A model generated the notes under the pieces. It was given only the letters and a program-made list of their open reading frames with translations. It made no database searches and was not told the origin of the DNA. Shown here piece after piece: positions 24,397-35,441 of a stretch of DNA of 64,000 nt. Origin of the DNA: Corynespora cassiicola (Eukaryota > Ascomycota > Dothideomycetes > Pleosporales > Corynesporascaceae); contig JAEUWY010000005.1 in NCBI GenBank assembly GCA_022059125.1, positions 1,612,001 to 1,676,000 of the forward strand, in the 5' to 3' direction. The position numbers and the translations under genes are program-made. How positions within the stretch are numbered: the stretch's first letter is position 1; each line of letters starts with the position of its first letter.

Positions 24397-26739
24397 TCAA
24401 TGCACACCGTTGACCTGGTCACGCAGATCATCCAATTCGCTCTTCCTAGTCCGGTACAGCTCTTGAGCCTCCCTCTCCCTCTTGCTGACGAATGATACCT
24501 CATCGCGCAAGCTCTCGAGTCGTCGGCTAATAGCAATCTGCTCAGAGTACTGCATCGTCCTGGAAGTATCGAGCTCCACCTTCGACTTCTCAAGCGCAGC
24601 AGATGCGTCAATGATCTTTTGACGAAGGAGAGCGGCACGCTTCATATATCCTGCGTGGTGGAGTGAGAGTTTCTTCTCAATCTTGTTCGCCTGTTGTGCG
24701 GATTCGACTGTCTTCTCGATGGTCTTGTCGAAGGCTTCAACCATGAGCTGATGCTCGTCGATCTCATCCTCTTCGTAGCCGGCAATACCAGGGAGAACCG
24801 ATGAGCCATGGAGGTTGGTCCAGGCTGTCTCAACCTCTCCATGGAATTCCTTCTTCTCTTTTTCACTCTTCATGGAGAGTTCAAGCGCAAGCTCCATTTT
24901 TGCCGCTCGCAAGGCTTCGTCACTAATTCTCTCGACAGGCTGCACTGTTCCAGTGACGCGCCCATTACCAAACTTCTGGATATCGTTGGCAACCAAAAGT
25001 GCCCTCTCCGTCTCAATTTGGCGCTCGACTGGGTCTGAAAGGTTCAGAGCCGTCTTCAGCATGGTATCAATATCAACCAACGATGGTCGAGGTAAGAACC
25101 TCTGGACAACTTGGGTTTGCCGGGCGAATTCGGCGCGTTCGGCGGCTTCTCGTAGTTCCCGCTTTCGTCGGTCAATGTCGGCTGCGTCTTCTTCGCTGAC
25201 TTCCATGGGCTCAGCCTCCTCCTGTTCCTCCGGGACATCCAGTTCCCAGCTCGAGATCTTTGGCTTGGGGAGTGCAGCAAGCTTGCTCCTAATGTCCTGT
25301 TTCCTTGCATCTTCACGGAGTCGAATGTCCCGTGGTGTCTGCCCAACAAGCTGCATGCCATCCTCTTCATTTAGGCGAAGGGTATCTCGTGGTGTTCGCA
25401 TCGGAGTCGCTCCCGGTCCCTGACGTGCAGGAGTTGCACCAGTACCGTTTGCTTGTCGAAAGGGTGTGGCCAGAGGGTTCGGTGTGACAATTTGATGTCG
25501 CGTGGCTGATCCAGACAGGTTCGCAGGCGCATCATCCTCAATGAGATCGGGGTTATCACCTCCGAGCAGGGCAGATTGAGTGGCCGTCCTCAAGCGAGCA
25601 TTGCGAACCTCGTTTGCAATGACATCCTCCTCTTTGGGGGCCATCGGTGTGCGAATTGGGGTATTGTTGACAATGTTTGAATAGTTTCCTACCAAACCTT
25701 GAGTGGTTGCATTATCGGAAGTGCTGCCAGTGATGGCCCGCTCCCCAGCCATGCCCATCTTGATGATGTCCTCGAGCTCCGCCTCTCCGACTTGGGGAGC
25801 GGGAAGGTTCAGTGCGCGCCGCTTGCTGCTCTGCTCTGCCTCCCGAATTTTTTGCAGCTGGGCAGCTTTGGCGTATGAAGCTGCGAGGCCACCTGACTTC
25901 TCGTTCTTCTTGCGCTTGCTATCGCCCTGGTCCTCCTGTTGCTCTGCCTTGCGTTTGTTGGCGAGTTGCTGCTTGCGAGGATCAAATGCTTCTCGCGCTC
26001 GCTCGTTGCGGTCGATCTCCTCTGAAGTATCGAAGAAGCCTGATGGTACTTCCTTCTCGAGCGGAACATCGGCATTGTAGTCGATATGGTTACCCTTCTT
26101 TGGAGTGATCTTGATATTGATGCCGGCTGCCTTCAACTCGCGTCGTTTCTGCAGCAGCGCAAGCCTCCTAGACTCTTCCAATTGCCTCTCACGAGCTTTC
26201 CGCTTGGCCTTCTTGCCGCTCACGTTGGCCAAACGAGCACGTGCCTCCGATAGCATCTCTTTGTCTTCCTCATCCATATCAATGGCGTCTGGCCTGGCCG
26301 GTCGGCTCTCTGAGTATGCGTCGACCTCACCAGGACGTAGCCGACGTACGTCATCCGCTGTAGGAGCGGCCGACTCTCCGCCTTCTGGACCAGCAAGACC
26401 AAGATCCCCGCTATCCCTGGCTTCCTGCTCGTCCAAAAGCTTTTGATAGCGCTCCAGACATTGCGTCGCGGTCCTTCCAACGATAGGTGCAATTGTGCGC
26501 CATTGTGTCGGAAGCAGCTTCGCCATGGTCAGAAGTTTCTCATCATCCTCCCTCGACCATTCTGTCTTCTTGATCGATGGGTCCAGCCATTCGTTCCAGC
26601 GCGCCTTGCATTGTTTTGCCGTCTTCTTAGATAACAGGGATGCGCAACGCGCCCACTGATTCAAGCCATATTTGGATATAGCAGCCTTTAGCACCTCATC
26701 CTCCACATTAGACCATTGACCAACTTTTGTTACCACCAT
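24397..26739 (-). CDS. CEF1: Cef1/Cdc5 pre-mRNA splicing factor
   Basis: A single exon of 780 residues. The start is the ATG at 26739, giving MVVTKVGQWSNVEDEVLKAA, which aligns with the conserved start of Cdc5/Cef1. Two Myb repeats occupy about residues 7-106, with the expected tryptophans (GQWSNVEDE, NQWARCASLL, TEWSREDDEKLL, TQWRTIAPIV). The middle is charged and Arg/Glu-rich (KKAKRKARERQLEESRRLAL) and the C-terminus is coiled-coil-like. In the known family it is a core member of the Prp19/NineTeen complex, acting in spliceosome activation and catalysis in the nucleus. The 5' side faces a small divergent gene at 27299. No introns are needed. Confidence 0.95.
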   Translation of the reverse strand: MVVTKVGQWSNVEDEVLKAAISKYGLNQWARCASLLSKKTAKQCKARWNEWLDPSIKKTEWSREDDEKLLTMAKLLPTQWRTIAPIVGRTATQCLERYQKLLDEQEARDSGDLGLAGPEGGESAAPTADDVRRLRPGEVDAYSESRPARPDAIDMDEEDKEMLSEARARLANVSGKKAKRKARERQLEESRRLALLQKRRELKAAGINIKITPKKGNHIDYNADVPLEKEVPSGFFDTSEEIDRNERAREAFDPRKQQLANKRKAEQQEDQGDSKRKKNEKSGGLAASYAKAAQLQKIREAEQSSKRRALNLPAPQVGEAELEDIIKMGMAGERAITGSTSDNATTQGLVGNYSNIVNNTPIRTPMAPKEEDVIANEVRNARLRTATQSALLGGDNPDLIEDDAPANLSGSATRHQIVTPNPLATPFRQANGTGATPARQGPGATPMRTPRDTLRLNEEDGMQLVGQTPRDIRLREDARKQDIRSKLAALPKPKISSWELDVPEEQEEAEPMEVSEEDAADIDRRKRELREAAERAEFARQTQVVQRFLPRPSLVDIDTMLKTALNLSDPVERQIETERALLVANDIQKFGNGRVTGTVQPVERISDEALRAAKMELALELSMKSEKEKKEFHGEVETAWTNLHGSSVLPGIAGYEEDEIDEHQLMVEAFDKTIEKTVESAQQANKIEKKLSLHHAGYMKRAALLRQKIIDASAALEKSKVELDTSRTMQYSEQIAISRRLESLRDEVSFVSKREREAQELYRTRKSELDDLRDQVNGVH

Positions 26740-27298
26740 GGTCAATGATCAGCCTTTGACGGTTGCCCTCCGTTCTAATATAGTATAGCAGCGGCGGTCT
26801 CGTGCGGCGCGAACTGGTTTGGGTATGTGGGCGGAGCAACGAAGAAATCGATCGAGGTGCTTGTTACGAGTCGGGGAGTGCCTCGAAGAGGTTGGTAGAG
26901 GGCGATGATCTGAATAGATATGCGTAGGGCCGGAGGGGCGTAATGTCGCGTCAAGGAAAGGCACGCGATGCCCGGGGTGCGACCTTGGATACCTGCAAGA
27001 TACGGCCACGCTGATCTCAAGCTCCAGAGGTTTTGTCGCGCAAAGCAAGCTTCAGCCGTCGATAAAGCGACAAGTCGGGTTGTCGCGCGTTGATGGAAGC
27101 GCTGTCGTACTAGACGGAAGTGAAGTTCAAGAAATGTTTCCGCTAGCACGTGACACAGGAGCTTGGCGCGGGTTACATAATCGGTACGTGCTCTCACTTC
27201 GCATCACGTTGACGTAAATGGATCTCGTTTCATTTCATATATATGAAAGTGCTGTTGTTCCATCTAGCATAGATCTAGGTGATGCCTGAGATTTAATA
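26740..27298. promoter_or_regulatory. Divergent upstream region of Cef1 and the small 27299 gene
   Basis: 559 bp between divergent start codons. Minus-strand open frames at 26749-27197 run into the Cef1 leader and carry no recognisable domain, so I take them as UTR. No specific element was identified. Confidence 0.4.
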
Positions 27299-27680
27299 AT
27301 GAGAACACTGCCGCAGATCAAATGGGGTCTTCCTCCGAGGCCTCTGCCCAAAACTTGGACACAATTTCGAATACCATCCAGCTCTTTTTCATCCGCTTCT
27401 TACAATAATCAAGATTCTTCTTCTCAGAATTTAGTCAGTGATTCATCTGATAATGAGAAGACATAACTGACGCGCTCAGGGCAACGCGGCGAAGACCAAG
27501 GAGGGCTCATCGCCAGAAGGAGGGAAGAAAAAGAAGACACTAGCAGAACTCGACAAAGAGCTTGAAATGAAAATGAAAGGTCTCGCAGGCGATGGCGGTG
27601 AAGCGGGAGTTGAGATGGAGGACGGACAGCCCGTGTCCATGAAACGAAGCGTGCGAAACAATATGTTTCGGTACATTTAA
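27299..27680 (+). CDS. Small conserved-looking protein, two exons
   Basis: Exon 1 is 27299-27433 and exon 2 is 27480-27680; together they encode 111 residues. The 46-nt intron has a GTCAGT donor, a TAACTGAC branch site and a CTCAG acceptor, and the phase fits exactly. The N-terminus is basic and Pro/Ser-rich (MRTLPQIKWGLPPRPLPKTW). The second exon has a lysine run (GGKKKKTLAELDKELEMKMK), a Gly/Glu segment and ends in SMKRSVRNNMFRYI. That ending resembles small fungal proteins of unknown function, from memory only. It is not a named family. It is divergent from Cef1. Exon 1 is less certain than exon 2. Confidence 0.55.
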
Positions 27681-27982
27681 CCAATTCGTCACGAACCTTC
27701 TACCAATCTATACCCTTCGCAGTGGGACTATCGCCGTGCCCTTTTGCCCGTGCAGCCGGTTCAAACAGAGTCAATGCAGTTGCCTGGCACTTTCGGAAAT
27801 TACCATCTCTGCGGCGCAGATGATGTGTAACGGCTGCGGTTTGCTCCGCATCATCAAACCTTGACATTCCCCTTGCTCAACAGCCCCACGCTTTCTAAGC
27901 TTTTCATCTATTCCGGTTGCCATTGAGGGGTCAAGAATACAAGGAAATTGCCGAGTACAGGGACCTCGTGGAGCGCATTCGA

Positions 27983-29606
27983 ATGATCAGCGGCGCGCTT
28001 GGCCTAGCTATTGGGATCATTCACAACGGCAACATAGTTTATGAGGACTACCACGGCTATCGAGATGTGGAGGAAAGTTTACCTGTGAACAGAGACACTG
28101 TGTTTTCTGTTGCTTCTCTCACCAAGGCCATTACTGCCATTTCAATTGCAATTCTTGTAGATGGCAGCAGGTTGTCTTGGGATACTCTTCTGGAAGCGCT
28201 TCTGCCATTTTTCAAAGAAAATCCGTCCGAAAAATCCAGACTAAGCGTTGTGGATTTGCTCAGCCACCGAACTGGAACCACATGGGGCGACGCGCTATAC
28301 TTACAATCGAACAACATCATGCTGCCAAAAAGCGAAAGCTTTCGGACGTTCCAATACTTGCCTACAATTGCCTCGCCTCGCAGTCGATACCTCTATAATA
28401 ATCATGCATACAGCATCGCAGGATTCGTCATTGAGGAGCTATCTCAGCAGTCTTATGGCAATTTTTTAAAAGAAAATCTATTCAATCCATTAAAGATGAC
28501 TCGTACATTTACAAAAGTTCCAGACGACGCAAATGTGGCTGCCTCATACAATATACTGAGAAACTATGTCCCCTTTAGGATCCCATCTTCTAAAGCCTCG
28601 GCTGACATCATGATGTTTGCCAGTATTTCGGTACGTGCGAGTATGACTGATGCTCTACGCTTGTATCAGGCTATTCTGAATAGTCTTTACCTCCTTTTTC
28701 CTGTTAAAACTGTGGGAAACAAAGATGAAACGAGAAATACGGAGAAGATGCGTGGAGTTGGCACTTTGTCTGAGCTGAAGCGGAACAACACCAACCCCGG
28801 AAGCCACCGGAGATCAGATTCTGTAACATTACCAATTAAACAGCCACTCCAGCTTTTCCCTCCCATACATAACGCGTGATACCGATTCCATCTACGAACA
28901 AACAACTGCTCTTGGTTGGAATCGAACACAGCTCCCTGGCAAATTACAATTTGGTTGGAATTCGTCGAACATATCCTCCATACCCCTATTTGGGAAGGGC
29001 TTCCCTGATAAACTTGCATTCTGGCACGGGGGTAACCTGCCTGGAACTACTGTTGCTGTAATTATATTCCCCGAGACTCGCACAGCTGTTGTGGTTATGC
29101 AAAACTCCCTCGGTCTGTGTGATGCCGCCGATTTGATTTCTCAGTTGCTCTCAGACTGTCTATTCATAGGCGGACCGCAGCATGACTACGTATATTTAGC
29201 AGAAGAAGCAACCAGGAACGGGTTAGCAAGAATGGGAAGAGTTGCTAAGCAGCTTCAGAAAGAACGGGAACCTGGGACGAAACACAGGCCCTTGGACGAG
29301 TATGTAGGACAATACGAGAACTCGATTAAGAACTGGATGATTGAGATTGGGTTGGATGGTTCTGGTCAGCTCCTTTTGAGGTTTCAAGGCCGTGTTGACG
29401 AGCAATATTCGCTGCGACATCATCATTATGATGTTTTTGTATGGAATCTCTCTTACGACGAGACGGTTGAACGTGCACAATACTGTCGGCCACATGAGTT
29501 CTACCGGTTTCATTTTGAAGTGCGGGATGGCCGAATCTACCAGCTTCGATGCCATCATGATCCCAATATTCTGGAAGGAGAAGAATTTGCAAGGCAGGAA
29601 AAATAA
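27983..29606 (+). CDS. Serine beta-lactamase-like hydrolase (class C/PBP4 fold), structure disturbed
   Basis: Family motifs are all present: SLTK (the SxxK nucleophile motif), YNN in NNHAYS context (YxN), and HGG before NLPGTTVAV (HxG). The C-terminal part (DEYVGQYENSIKNWMIEIGL) is the extra domain common in fungal members. Two problems exist. First, the coding frame extends upstream to about 27905 without an ATG; the first in-frame ATG is 27983, just before the conserved GALGLAIGIIHNG strand, so an upstream exon or a lost start is likely. Second, the frame changes between about 28768 and 28850. A 76-nt intron (28768-28843, GTCTGA donor, AAACAG acceptor) restores the frame, giving VGTFHSSFSLPYI, but the donor is weak and a 1-nt frameshift is equally possible. 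Known relatives hydrolyse esters or amides of diverse small molecules; the substrate is unknown. It may be a pseudogene. Confidence 0.65.
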
Positions 29607-30022
29607 AACACATGTTTCCTCCGTCAGCATTCCAAGCGCTGTAAATGACACCCAGTGTCCCGTCACCGGTAAACACAGATCACTAACCCATCTGATGCCC
29701 CTTTGGTTTTTTTATTTTGCCTGAGATATCTTCTGTGATATATCGGCGCGAATCTTAGCCTTGTCCATTTGAAGAAGTGGCCCGAAGGTTGTTGTATAAT
29801 GATGCCTGCGAGGTAATTATTGCCTCACAGTTTGGATATTAAGAGCTAGCCAATCAATCAGTACGCCATGCATAAGCGTTGCTGGGAGAGTCAACCATGC
29901 AGTGTCACCTGCCAAAAGATGGCCAATCCAAGTGTCTCCATGTTCGAAAAAAGCGCTTTGATCATTATGAATATTAATTCATGGGTGGGTATCTAGACAA
30001 ATATGAAATGCTCAGTCGTTCC
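29607..30022. other. Convergent 3' region
   Basis: 416 bp between the hydrolase stop and the stop of the minus-strand HSP70-like gene. AT-rich, with no open frame of interest. Confidence 0.4.
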
Positions 30023-31204
30023 TTAGAGCTCAATGGTTTCCATCTCCTCCTCCGAAGGTGTTCGGCCCTTCCAGTACGACGCCCTTCCGGCCAGTTCCGC
30101 TGCTCCCCTAGCCGCGAGGCTTTTGCCATCCACGCCCGTATTGACCTCCAAAATCATGCTGATGTCGTACTCGAGGAGATCCCAAAGCGCCGTCTTGACG
30201 ACCTCAACAAACTCGTCGTCTCCAGCGTGCTCGCCAATCAGTATGACTTTGTCAGGTGGTCGCTGGAGGGTGCTGCCGACGTCGAGGATGAGTTCGTGTA
30301 TCCGCGCCCAAAACCTCGCTCTTGGGACTTCGTATACCGGCAGGTCCCACCAACCGAGGCCGAAGTCGAGGGATTGTGCGTAGACGTATTCTTGATAGAC
30401 GTTTTGCATGTACTGCAAGGTTGCGGAAAAGGACGAGTTGTCGAAATTGAGGAAGAGGATGTGTTCAAAATGCCGGAGCTTCTCCTCCCTTGCACATTCG
30501 AGAGCGTCTGTCCACGATTCGCACACTCCATAGCCCAGTCCAGCGAAAGCGGCGTTGGTCTCGTAAGATATGTGGAACCACTGCCGGTCGGCATTCAGCC
30601 AATTAAGTCCGGCGTGGTCCAGCGAGTCCTGAATGTCGTCTTGGTCGAGAGCCACCAATATCGGAAATACGGGAAAGACGTCTGAGACCTGGGACCCGAG
30701 CTCCTTCTCCGTAGCGCCCTTGATTTGCCCCAAGAAAGAAGCTAGTATTGCCACGTCTGGTGTTGCTGGCCGTCCGAGCCGCTTGTTCCAGTACCGCCTC
30801 GCACGGGCAGCAGAACATTGAAGTTTTTCCCATCGCGTGTCACTGGGCAGAGTTAGCGCGCGCGCGCGCAAAATGAATCAGGGACGGGTGGGCCGACCAT
30901 CTCTTCCGATATGCTGGATTCGACCAGCGCTCCATCAAGTCGAGGTAGTCTTCGTCGGCTTGCAACTAGGATTGGTCAGCTGACGGCGCGTCTTGAAGCT
31001 TCCCACGGTTGTGCGGTTACTCACCCGAATTAGGTCTTCGACCTGGCCGTCTGGGTAGCGGATGGCGGCCATGGCGTACGAGGTGGTCAAATGGATGCCG
31101 ATTCCTGGCGCGACGCCTGCTTCTGTCCGTAGAGGTTCGTGGTTGATACGCACAACGCGCGCACCGACCAGGGGGGCCAGAAGCAAGGTCGAAAAGAGCT
31201 TCAT
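30023..31204 (-). CDS. Secreted or ER-targeted protein with degenerate HSP70/actin-like ATPase fold
   Basis: Three exons (31204-31025, 30965-30898, 30842-30023; introns 59 and 55 nt) give 355 residues. The N-terminus MKLFSTLLLAPLVGARVVRI is a signal peptide. It is followed by GIHLTTSYAMAAIR, which resembles the phosphate-1 loop of HSP70 (IDLGTTYS) but with His and Leu in place of Asp and Gly. The C-terminal DKVILIGEHAGDDEFVEVV matches the position of the HSP70 adenosine motif (LVGG...). I recognise this as a fungal family of unknown function usually annotated 'actin-like ATPase domain'. The degenerate phosphate loop suggests weak or no ATP hydrolysis. The intron at 30843-30897 contains a (CG)n run next to the branch site. 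The joining of exon 2 (ADEDYLDLMERWSNPAYRKR) rests on phase and family-like sequence. Confidence 0.75.
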
Positions 31205-32257
31205 GGCGCCCGTCTGGTTGTAGAGAGAGTAAGGAAGGGAATGACGAATAGAAAGGTAGCAGCGAGCACAATACTAAGGAATGACTGGAGTGGATCGAGG
31301 TGCTCGGGGCGCTGGAGGTGCTGGAGGGGCTGGAGGGCGACGGCGAGCAGCGGAAGAGAGGCCTGGCCGACCCCTCCGTCCAACGGCCGTCATCCTGATC
31401 TTATACAGGTCTCATGAGCGGAAGCCGTGCCGCGGGGGTTTGGTCGACAGGGCTGTGCCATGGCCACCTCGTACGGGTTCCCTGGGACGGTGGGCCTAAA
31501 CTCTTTTCAGCCGCCAAGATGCCGACCGTTCTGGCTGGCTTCGACGAATATTGGGACTGAAGTATATTGCCCCTATTCCCTACGTCGCCCACTTCAAAAA
31601 CGTTGCTTCATCCGCCCTCTGCTCGGGGCTCTCGAGTGCCATCTACCACGCCCCAAGGGGTCTCATGGAAATTGGGCAAGCCACGGCGCGGCGAGAGTGA
31701 GGGGAAGAGCAGGATGCAGCTTAGGAGCCAAGCACTTTCGGCACCAGTTCCGGGGGCTATTCCGATCGCGCATGATATTTTTGGACCAATGGAACTGGGG
31801 GAGGCCTCTTGTTTGGGAGTAGTCCTCGCTCGCGTCTCCGTTGGCGTTGACCTCGAGCGTTATTGGGGACCACGCGACTCTGTGCCCTTTGCCCGTTGCA
31901 GCGCCAGTGGGAACAAGGCGGATGCGAAGAAGCACCGCCTCTTCACGCGACCCGAATTTCCTAATTGCTCGAGCGGAGACATACGAGAGTACGAGCAGGA
32001 GGAGCAAGGCGGACCGTCTTGACACTGATCTTGTTTTGTCGGTGCCTGATTTTCGCCTTAGGGGCCTGGCAACGCCGTGTTTTGCGTTTTAGTCCGTATT
32101 GGCTACCCGTGGCTCGCCGCGACCTGTCACCACCATGTGGCTGAAGACATACATGCACTGCAGCCACCTGCCCAAGCTCCCGAGCTCCCAAGCTCCCAAG
32201 CCTGGTGCATCGCATGTGACCACACCTTCCAACTCATTCTCTGCTACCCATCCATCA
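31205..32257. other. Intergenic region between HSP70-like and dehydrogenase-like genes
   Basis: 1.05 kb. The left part is the promoter of the minus-strand HSP70-like gene and the right part the 3' region of the minus-strand dehydrogenase-like gene. Open frames are short and overlap on both strands; none is convincing. Confidence 0.4.
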
Positions 32258-33308
32258 CTACTGCACTTGCTTGTGCCCATCGTCCCGCTCCTTGACTACC
32301 TCGGTCTCAAAGTCTAGGCCGGCCTTCTGCCTCACCACGCCGAAAACGCTGGTGCTGTCCATTTTTCTGCCCCGCTCGTCCCCGAAGCGTTTCGCATCCT
32401 CCATGGCTCGCATGCTGAGCTCTGCGACCTGGAGCTCCATGCCAACCTCTCTTGCCACGCTCAACCCGTGTCCCACGTCCTTCATCCCGAGCTCCAACCC
32501 CGAACTCGGCGCCTGCCCCTCGGCCGGGTAGTAACCGCCGCCCGTCAGCCTCTTGCTCACTCCGTGACTGTATGCGCCGAAGTTTTGCTCAATCAGGGAC
32601 TCCAGGATGGGCGCCGGCAGCCCGGTCTTGGACGCCAGCGCATGTGCTTCCGAAAGGAGGTAGTGGAGCCCTGCCGTTATGAAGTTGCCCGTCGTTTTCA
32701 GAACCAGGGCCTTTGAAGGTTCGGTGCCGACTTCAATCACCCCTCGCGCCACCACGCCTTTGAGAAATGGCAATATCGAATCAATGGCGGCTTTCGGTCC
32801 CGCGACCGCGACCAGCAGCTGGCCAGCTTCTGCTAGCGGTGTTGCACCGAAGACTGGAGCCGCGATGTAGGTAGCCCCAGCCGAACCGAGTTGCTCCGTG
32901 ACTTTGGCTGAAGTCGACGGGTGCACCGTCGTCGTGTCCACCACGATTTTTGCTTCGATGGATCCGCTTTGGATCACATCGCCTATGACTGCGTCGACGG
33001 CTTCGTCGTTGCTCACCTGTTTCACAGGTCATTATGGTGTCCAACATTCCACTTCATGGTTGCCCGCAGCATAGGCTGGAACGTACCGACACGAAGATCA
33101 CATCGCTTTTTCCCACCAGCTCTGCTATTGACAGGCACGCGCTTGCGCCAAGCTCGTCTAGCGGCTCCCCGCGGGACAACGTGCGGTTCGAGTAATGTAG
33201 TCCAGGCATTTTGTTTTCACGCAGATACTTTTGGATGTTACTTGCCATTCCCAGCCCCATGGAACCAAGGCCAATCCATCCAAGCCGTACGTCTGTGGCC
33301 GATGACAT
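32258..33308 (-). CDS. 3-hydroxyisobutyrate/6-phosphogluconate dehydrogenase-like NAD(P)-dependent oxidoreductase
   Basis: Two exons (33308-33087, 33016-32258; intron 70 nt with GTACGT donor) give 326 residues, a normal length. The N-terminus has the Rossmann motif GWIGLGSMGLGMASNI. The substrate-binding region VVDTTTVHPSTSAKVTEQL and GAPVFGATPLAEAGQL-type segment (here YIAAPVFGATPLAEAG) follow, and the catalytic lysine lies in LVLKTTGNFITAG. The C-terminal all-helical domain contains MKDVGHGLSVARE, the usual KD motif. The family reduces or oxidises beta-hydroxyacids (valine breakdown, succinic semialdehyde or similar); the substrate cannot be read from the sequence. No clear mitochondrial presequence is visible, which argues against classical mitochondrial HIBADH. 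Confidence 0.88.
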
Positions 33309-33872
33309 CTTGAGACTAGATTTTGCAGGTAGACGAGTTTAGTAAGCGAAATGCAATGGACGACGGCGACTGTTCAGACGTTGATATGGGTTTGTCCAGA
33401 GATGTCAACTGCCAAGGTTGAATGGGTGACTCATGTTCATTGGCCGTACATGACTAGCGTGCGTTGGTAATCATTGGGAGGATGAGTACGGATTCCTGTC
33501 AAACAGCTTTTCAGAGTATGTGAACCATGATCGCCGCCCCCTCTTGTTTCAGCAACGTCCATGAAACCGGCCTCGGAGAAGGGATTGGGGAATGAGGCTC
33601 AGGTGAGCTTCTGTGACCGATCAACGCCGTAGAAACCTCCGCGATAGTTTTGCGTCTTAAACTAGAAACAATCCGCAACTTCAAAAGCAAAGGGAGGCAT
33701 TGCGCGCAATCAGAGTCATGCTGTAAATCATTAGATACAGCGACACAATGGGATCTTGGAGCAGAAGGTCGAGCTGTGCTTTCCTAGCAAACAAGGCATG
33801 ATACCAAGCGGTTGCTCATTTTTAAATCAAGCCATACTGGAACTGACTATCAATGCTTTGGAGCCCACCAGG
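33309..33872. other. Intergenic region
   Basis: 564 bp holding the promoter of the dehydrogenase-like gene (minus) and the 3' region of the F-box-like gene (minus). A plus-strand frame at 33756-34196 is a shadow of the F-box-like gene. Nothing else seen. Confidence 0.4.
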
Positions 33873-34973
33873 TTATGTATTCAGTTTGTGCTTGTCCATG
33901 CCAATCCACAGACGACCAGCCGTGTTTGGAGTCCAGTCGAAATGCATCTTGGGCTGAACATCGGCCCAAAAGTCCATCTTCTTCAAAGCAGCGTCCCGTT
34001 TGCAAATCGCATCGACTATCTCTTTCAAACTTTCCTCCTCATTCATCTTGTCGATGTATGCCACTCTACCTGGCATGTTTGCGAACGTCAGCGCTTTCAG
34101 TCGAAGGATGTCGATGGTCGCATCATCAAACCCGTACGGAACGAGACTAACAGCGAAGATGCGGAGTTGCGAGAGCTTCACATCCATCGACGATAGAAAG
34201 GAAGAGACATATGTCATCGTAAATTGATGGCTCAGAGTCGTTTCGGGCTTGATGACGGAAAGTTCCTCGGAAGCTGCAGAGTGTTCGGCTATAACAATCC
34301 GAATCTTGCTTGTGTTTTTAGGTCCTATACTGGCCAATGGATTCTTGGAAAACAGGGGTCGTCGTCGAATTTCTTCTTTCAATGGTTTGAATTGTCAGGC
34401 CAAAGCGGGAAACGCTTTTGGGTGGACGGAGGGGGGCTTGAATCGAAGCTTACCCAGGTCGAATATGTTCTGCCCATACAACACGCTTGAGCCTTCGTCT
34501 CGACAAGTTATGCAAGCTCGCAAGATTGCCGGATACATCTTCTTCTGCCGTTTTTCCGCCTTTTTGGGGCCTCTCCATGTGAGGAGCAGTCGATCATCCG
34601 TAACCAGGAGTTCAGAAAGAACCAACAGCCGTAACTCCGCCGGAAGAGCAAGATAAGGAAATACTGCAGGCTTATCCTCGCATTTTTCAGACACAATTTC
34701 TAGTGCTTTGGCTTGATACTTGGCTTGATTCAAAGCACGAGATTTCACATTCTCAAATGTGTGGTGTTGAGCGACGATGGAGGCTGAATGAATTAGATTA
34801 ACTCTTGGATTTGGCATAGCTAGCTTACTCTTGTTGAAAAGGTCATTTAGCTTAGCCATGTGTGTTTGAAAGCTGTGTTGCTTCTCTTTGTCATCATCAC
34901 TGTCGCTAGAGGATGCTTTTTCCAGCTGTTTCATGACATCGCGGATATCCTTCAGTACGTTTCCATCAGCCAT
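33873..34973 (-). CDS. F-box-like protein of unknown target
   Basis: Two exons (34973-34454, 34375-33873; intron 78 nt with GTAAGC donor) give 340 residues. The first 60 residues are charged (KQLEKASSSDSDDDKEKQHS). At about residues 108-125 the segment FPYLALPAELRLLVLSELLV fits the 'LPxELRxxIxxxLL' motif of fungal F-box-like proteins. This is followed by AILRACITCRDEGSSVLYGQ, matching the usual 'LLrtCrqiyeEa..vLYg.N.F' continuation. The second exon is ordered alpha/beta sequence without a named domain. By family, such proteins may be SCF ubiquitin-ligase adaptors, but many fungal members have no known role. The splice phase joins DLE-EIRRRPL cleanly. Confidence 0.72.
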
Positions 34974-35441
34974 GGCTAACCGAGGGTGGTGTATATTTTG
35001 GTGGACACAAATTTACGTAATCATTCCTGATGTTGCCGTAAAGTCTTTTGCAGAGTGTATGTCAAAATCGCTTTGCATAGAAAGAAACTTGAAGGGTGAA
35101 ACAAACAGCAATTTATACCTCCATGACTTTCCCCTTTTGTAAACTATCCAGGCATCAACTAATACTTGAGTCTACTCACGAATGGTACTAGTAATATCAA
35201 TCTGTAGATCTGGTCCATTTCACTAGGGTTTGGGGGTAGCAGCCTATTCCCAGCCTCCTCTTTTTGCGCCAAGCTTTGTTTGCCGAATCATCACCAACGA
35301 CGCCCACAGGATGCCTGGAAACTTCGTTTTCTTCACTTGAATGCCTGAAATGCATGTAGCTAGCTTTTTTGGTCACTCCAAAGCACCAACTGCTCAAAGG
35401 TAGGTGCCAGGAAGCGACATGGCGTAGACCTATAGAGCGGG
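34974..35441. other. Intergenic region
   Basis: 468 bp between the start of the F-box-like gene and the stop of the beta-mannosidase gene, both on the minus strand. AT-rich. No gene or element recognised. Confidence 0.4.

Noticed and set aside
26749..27197. Minus-strand frames in front of Cef1
   Set aside because: They end before the Cef1 start, carry no domain and are best explained as leader sequence.
33756..34196. 146-codon plus-strand frame
   Set aside because: Antisense shadow of the second exon of the F-box-like gene.
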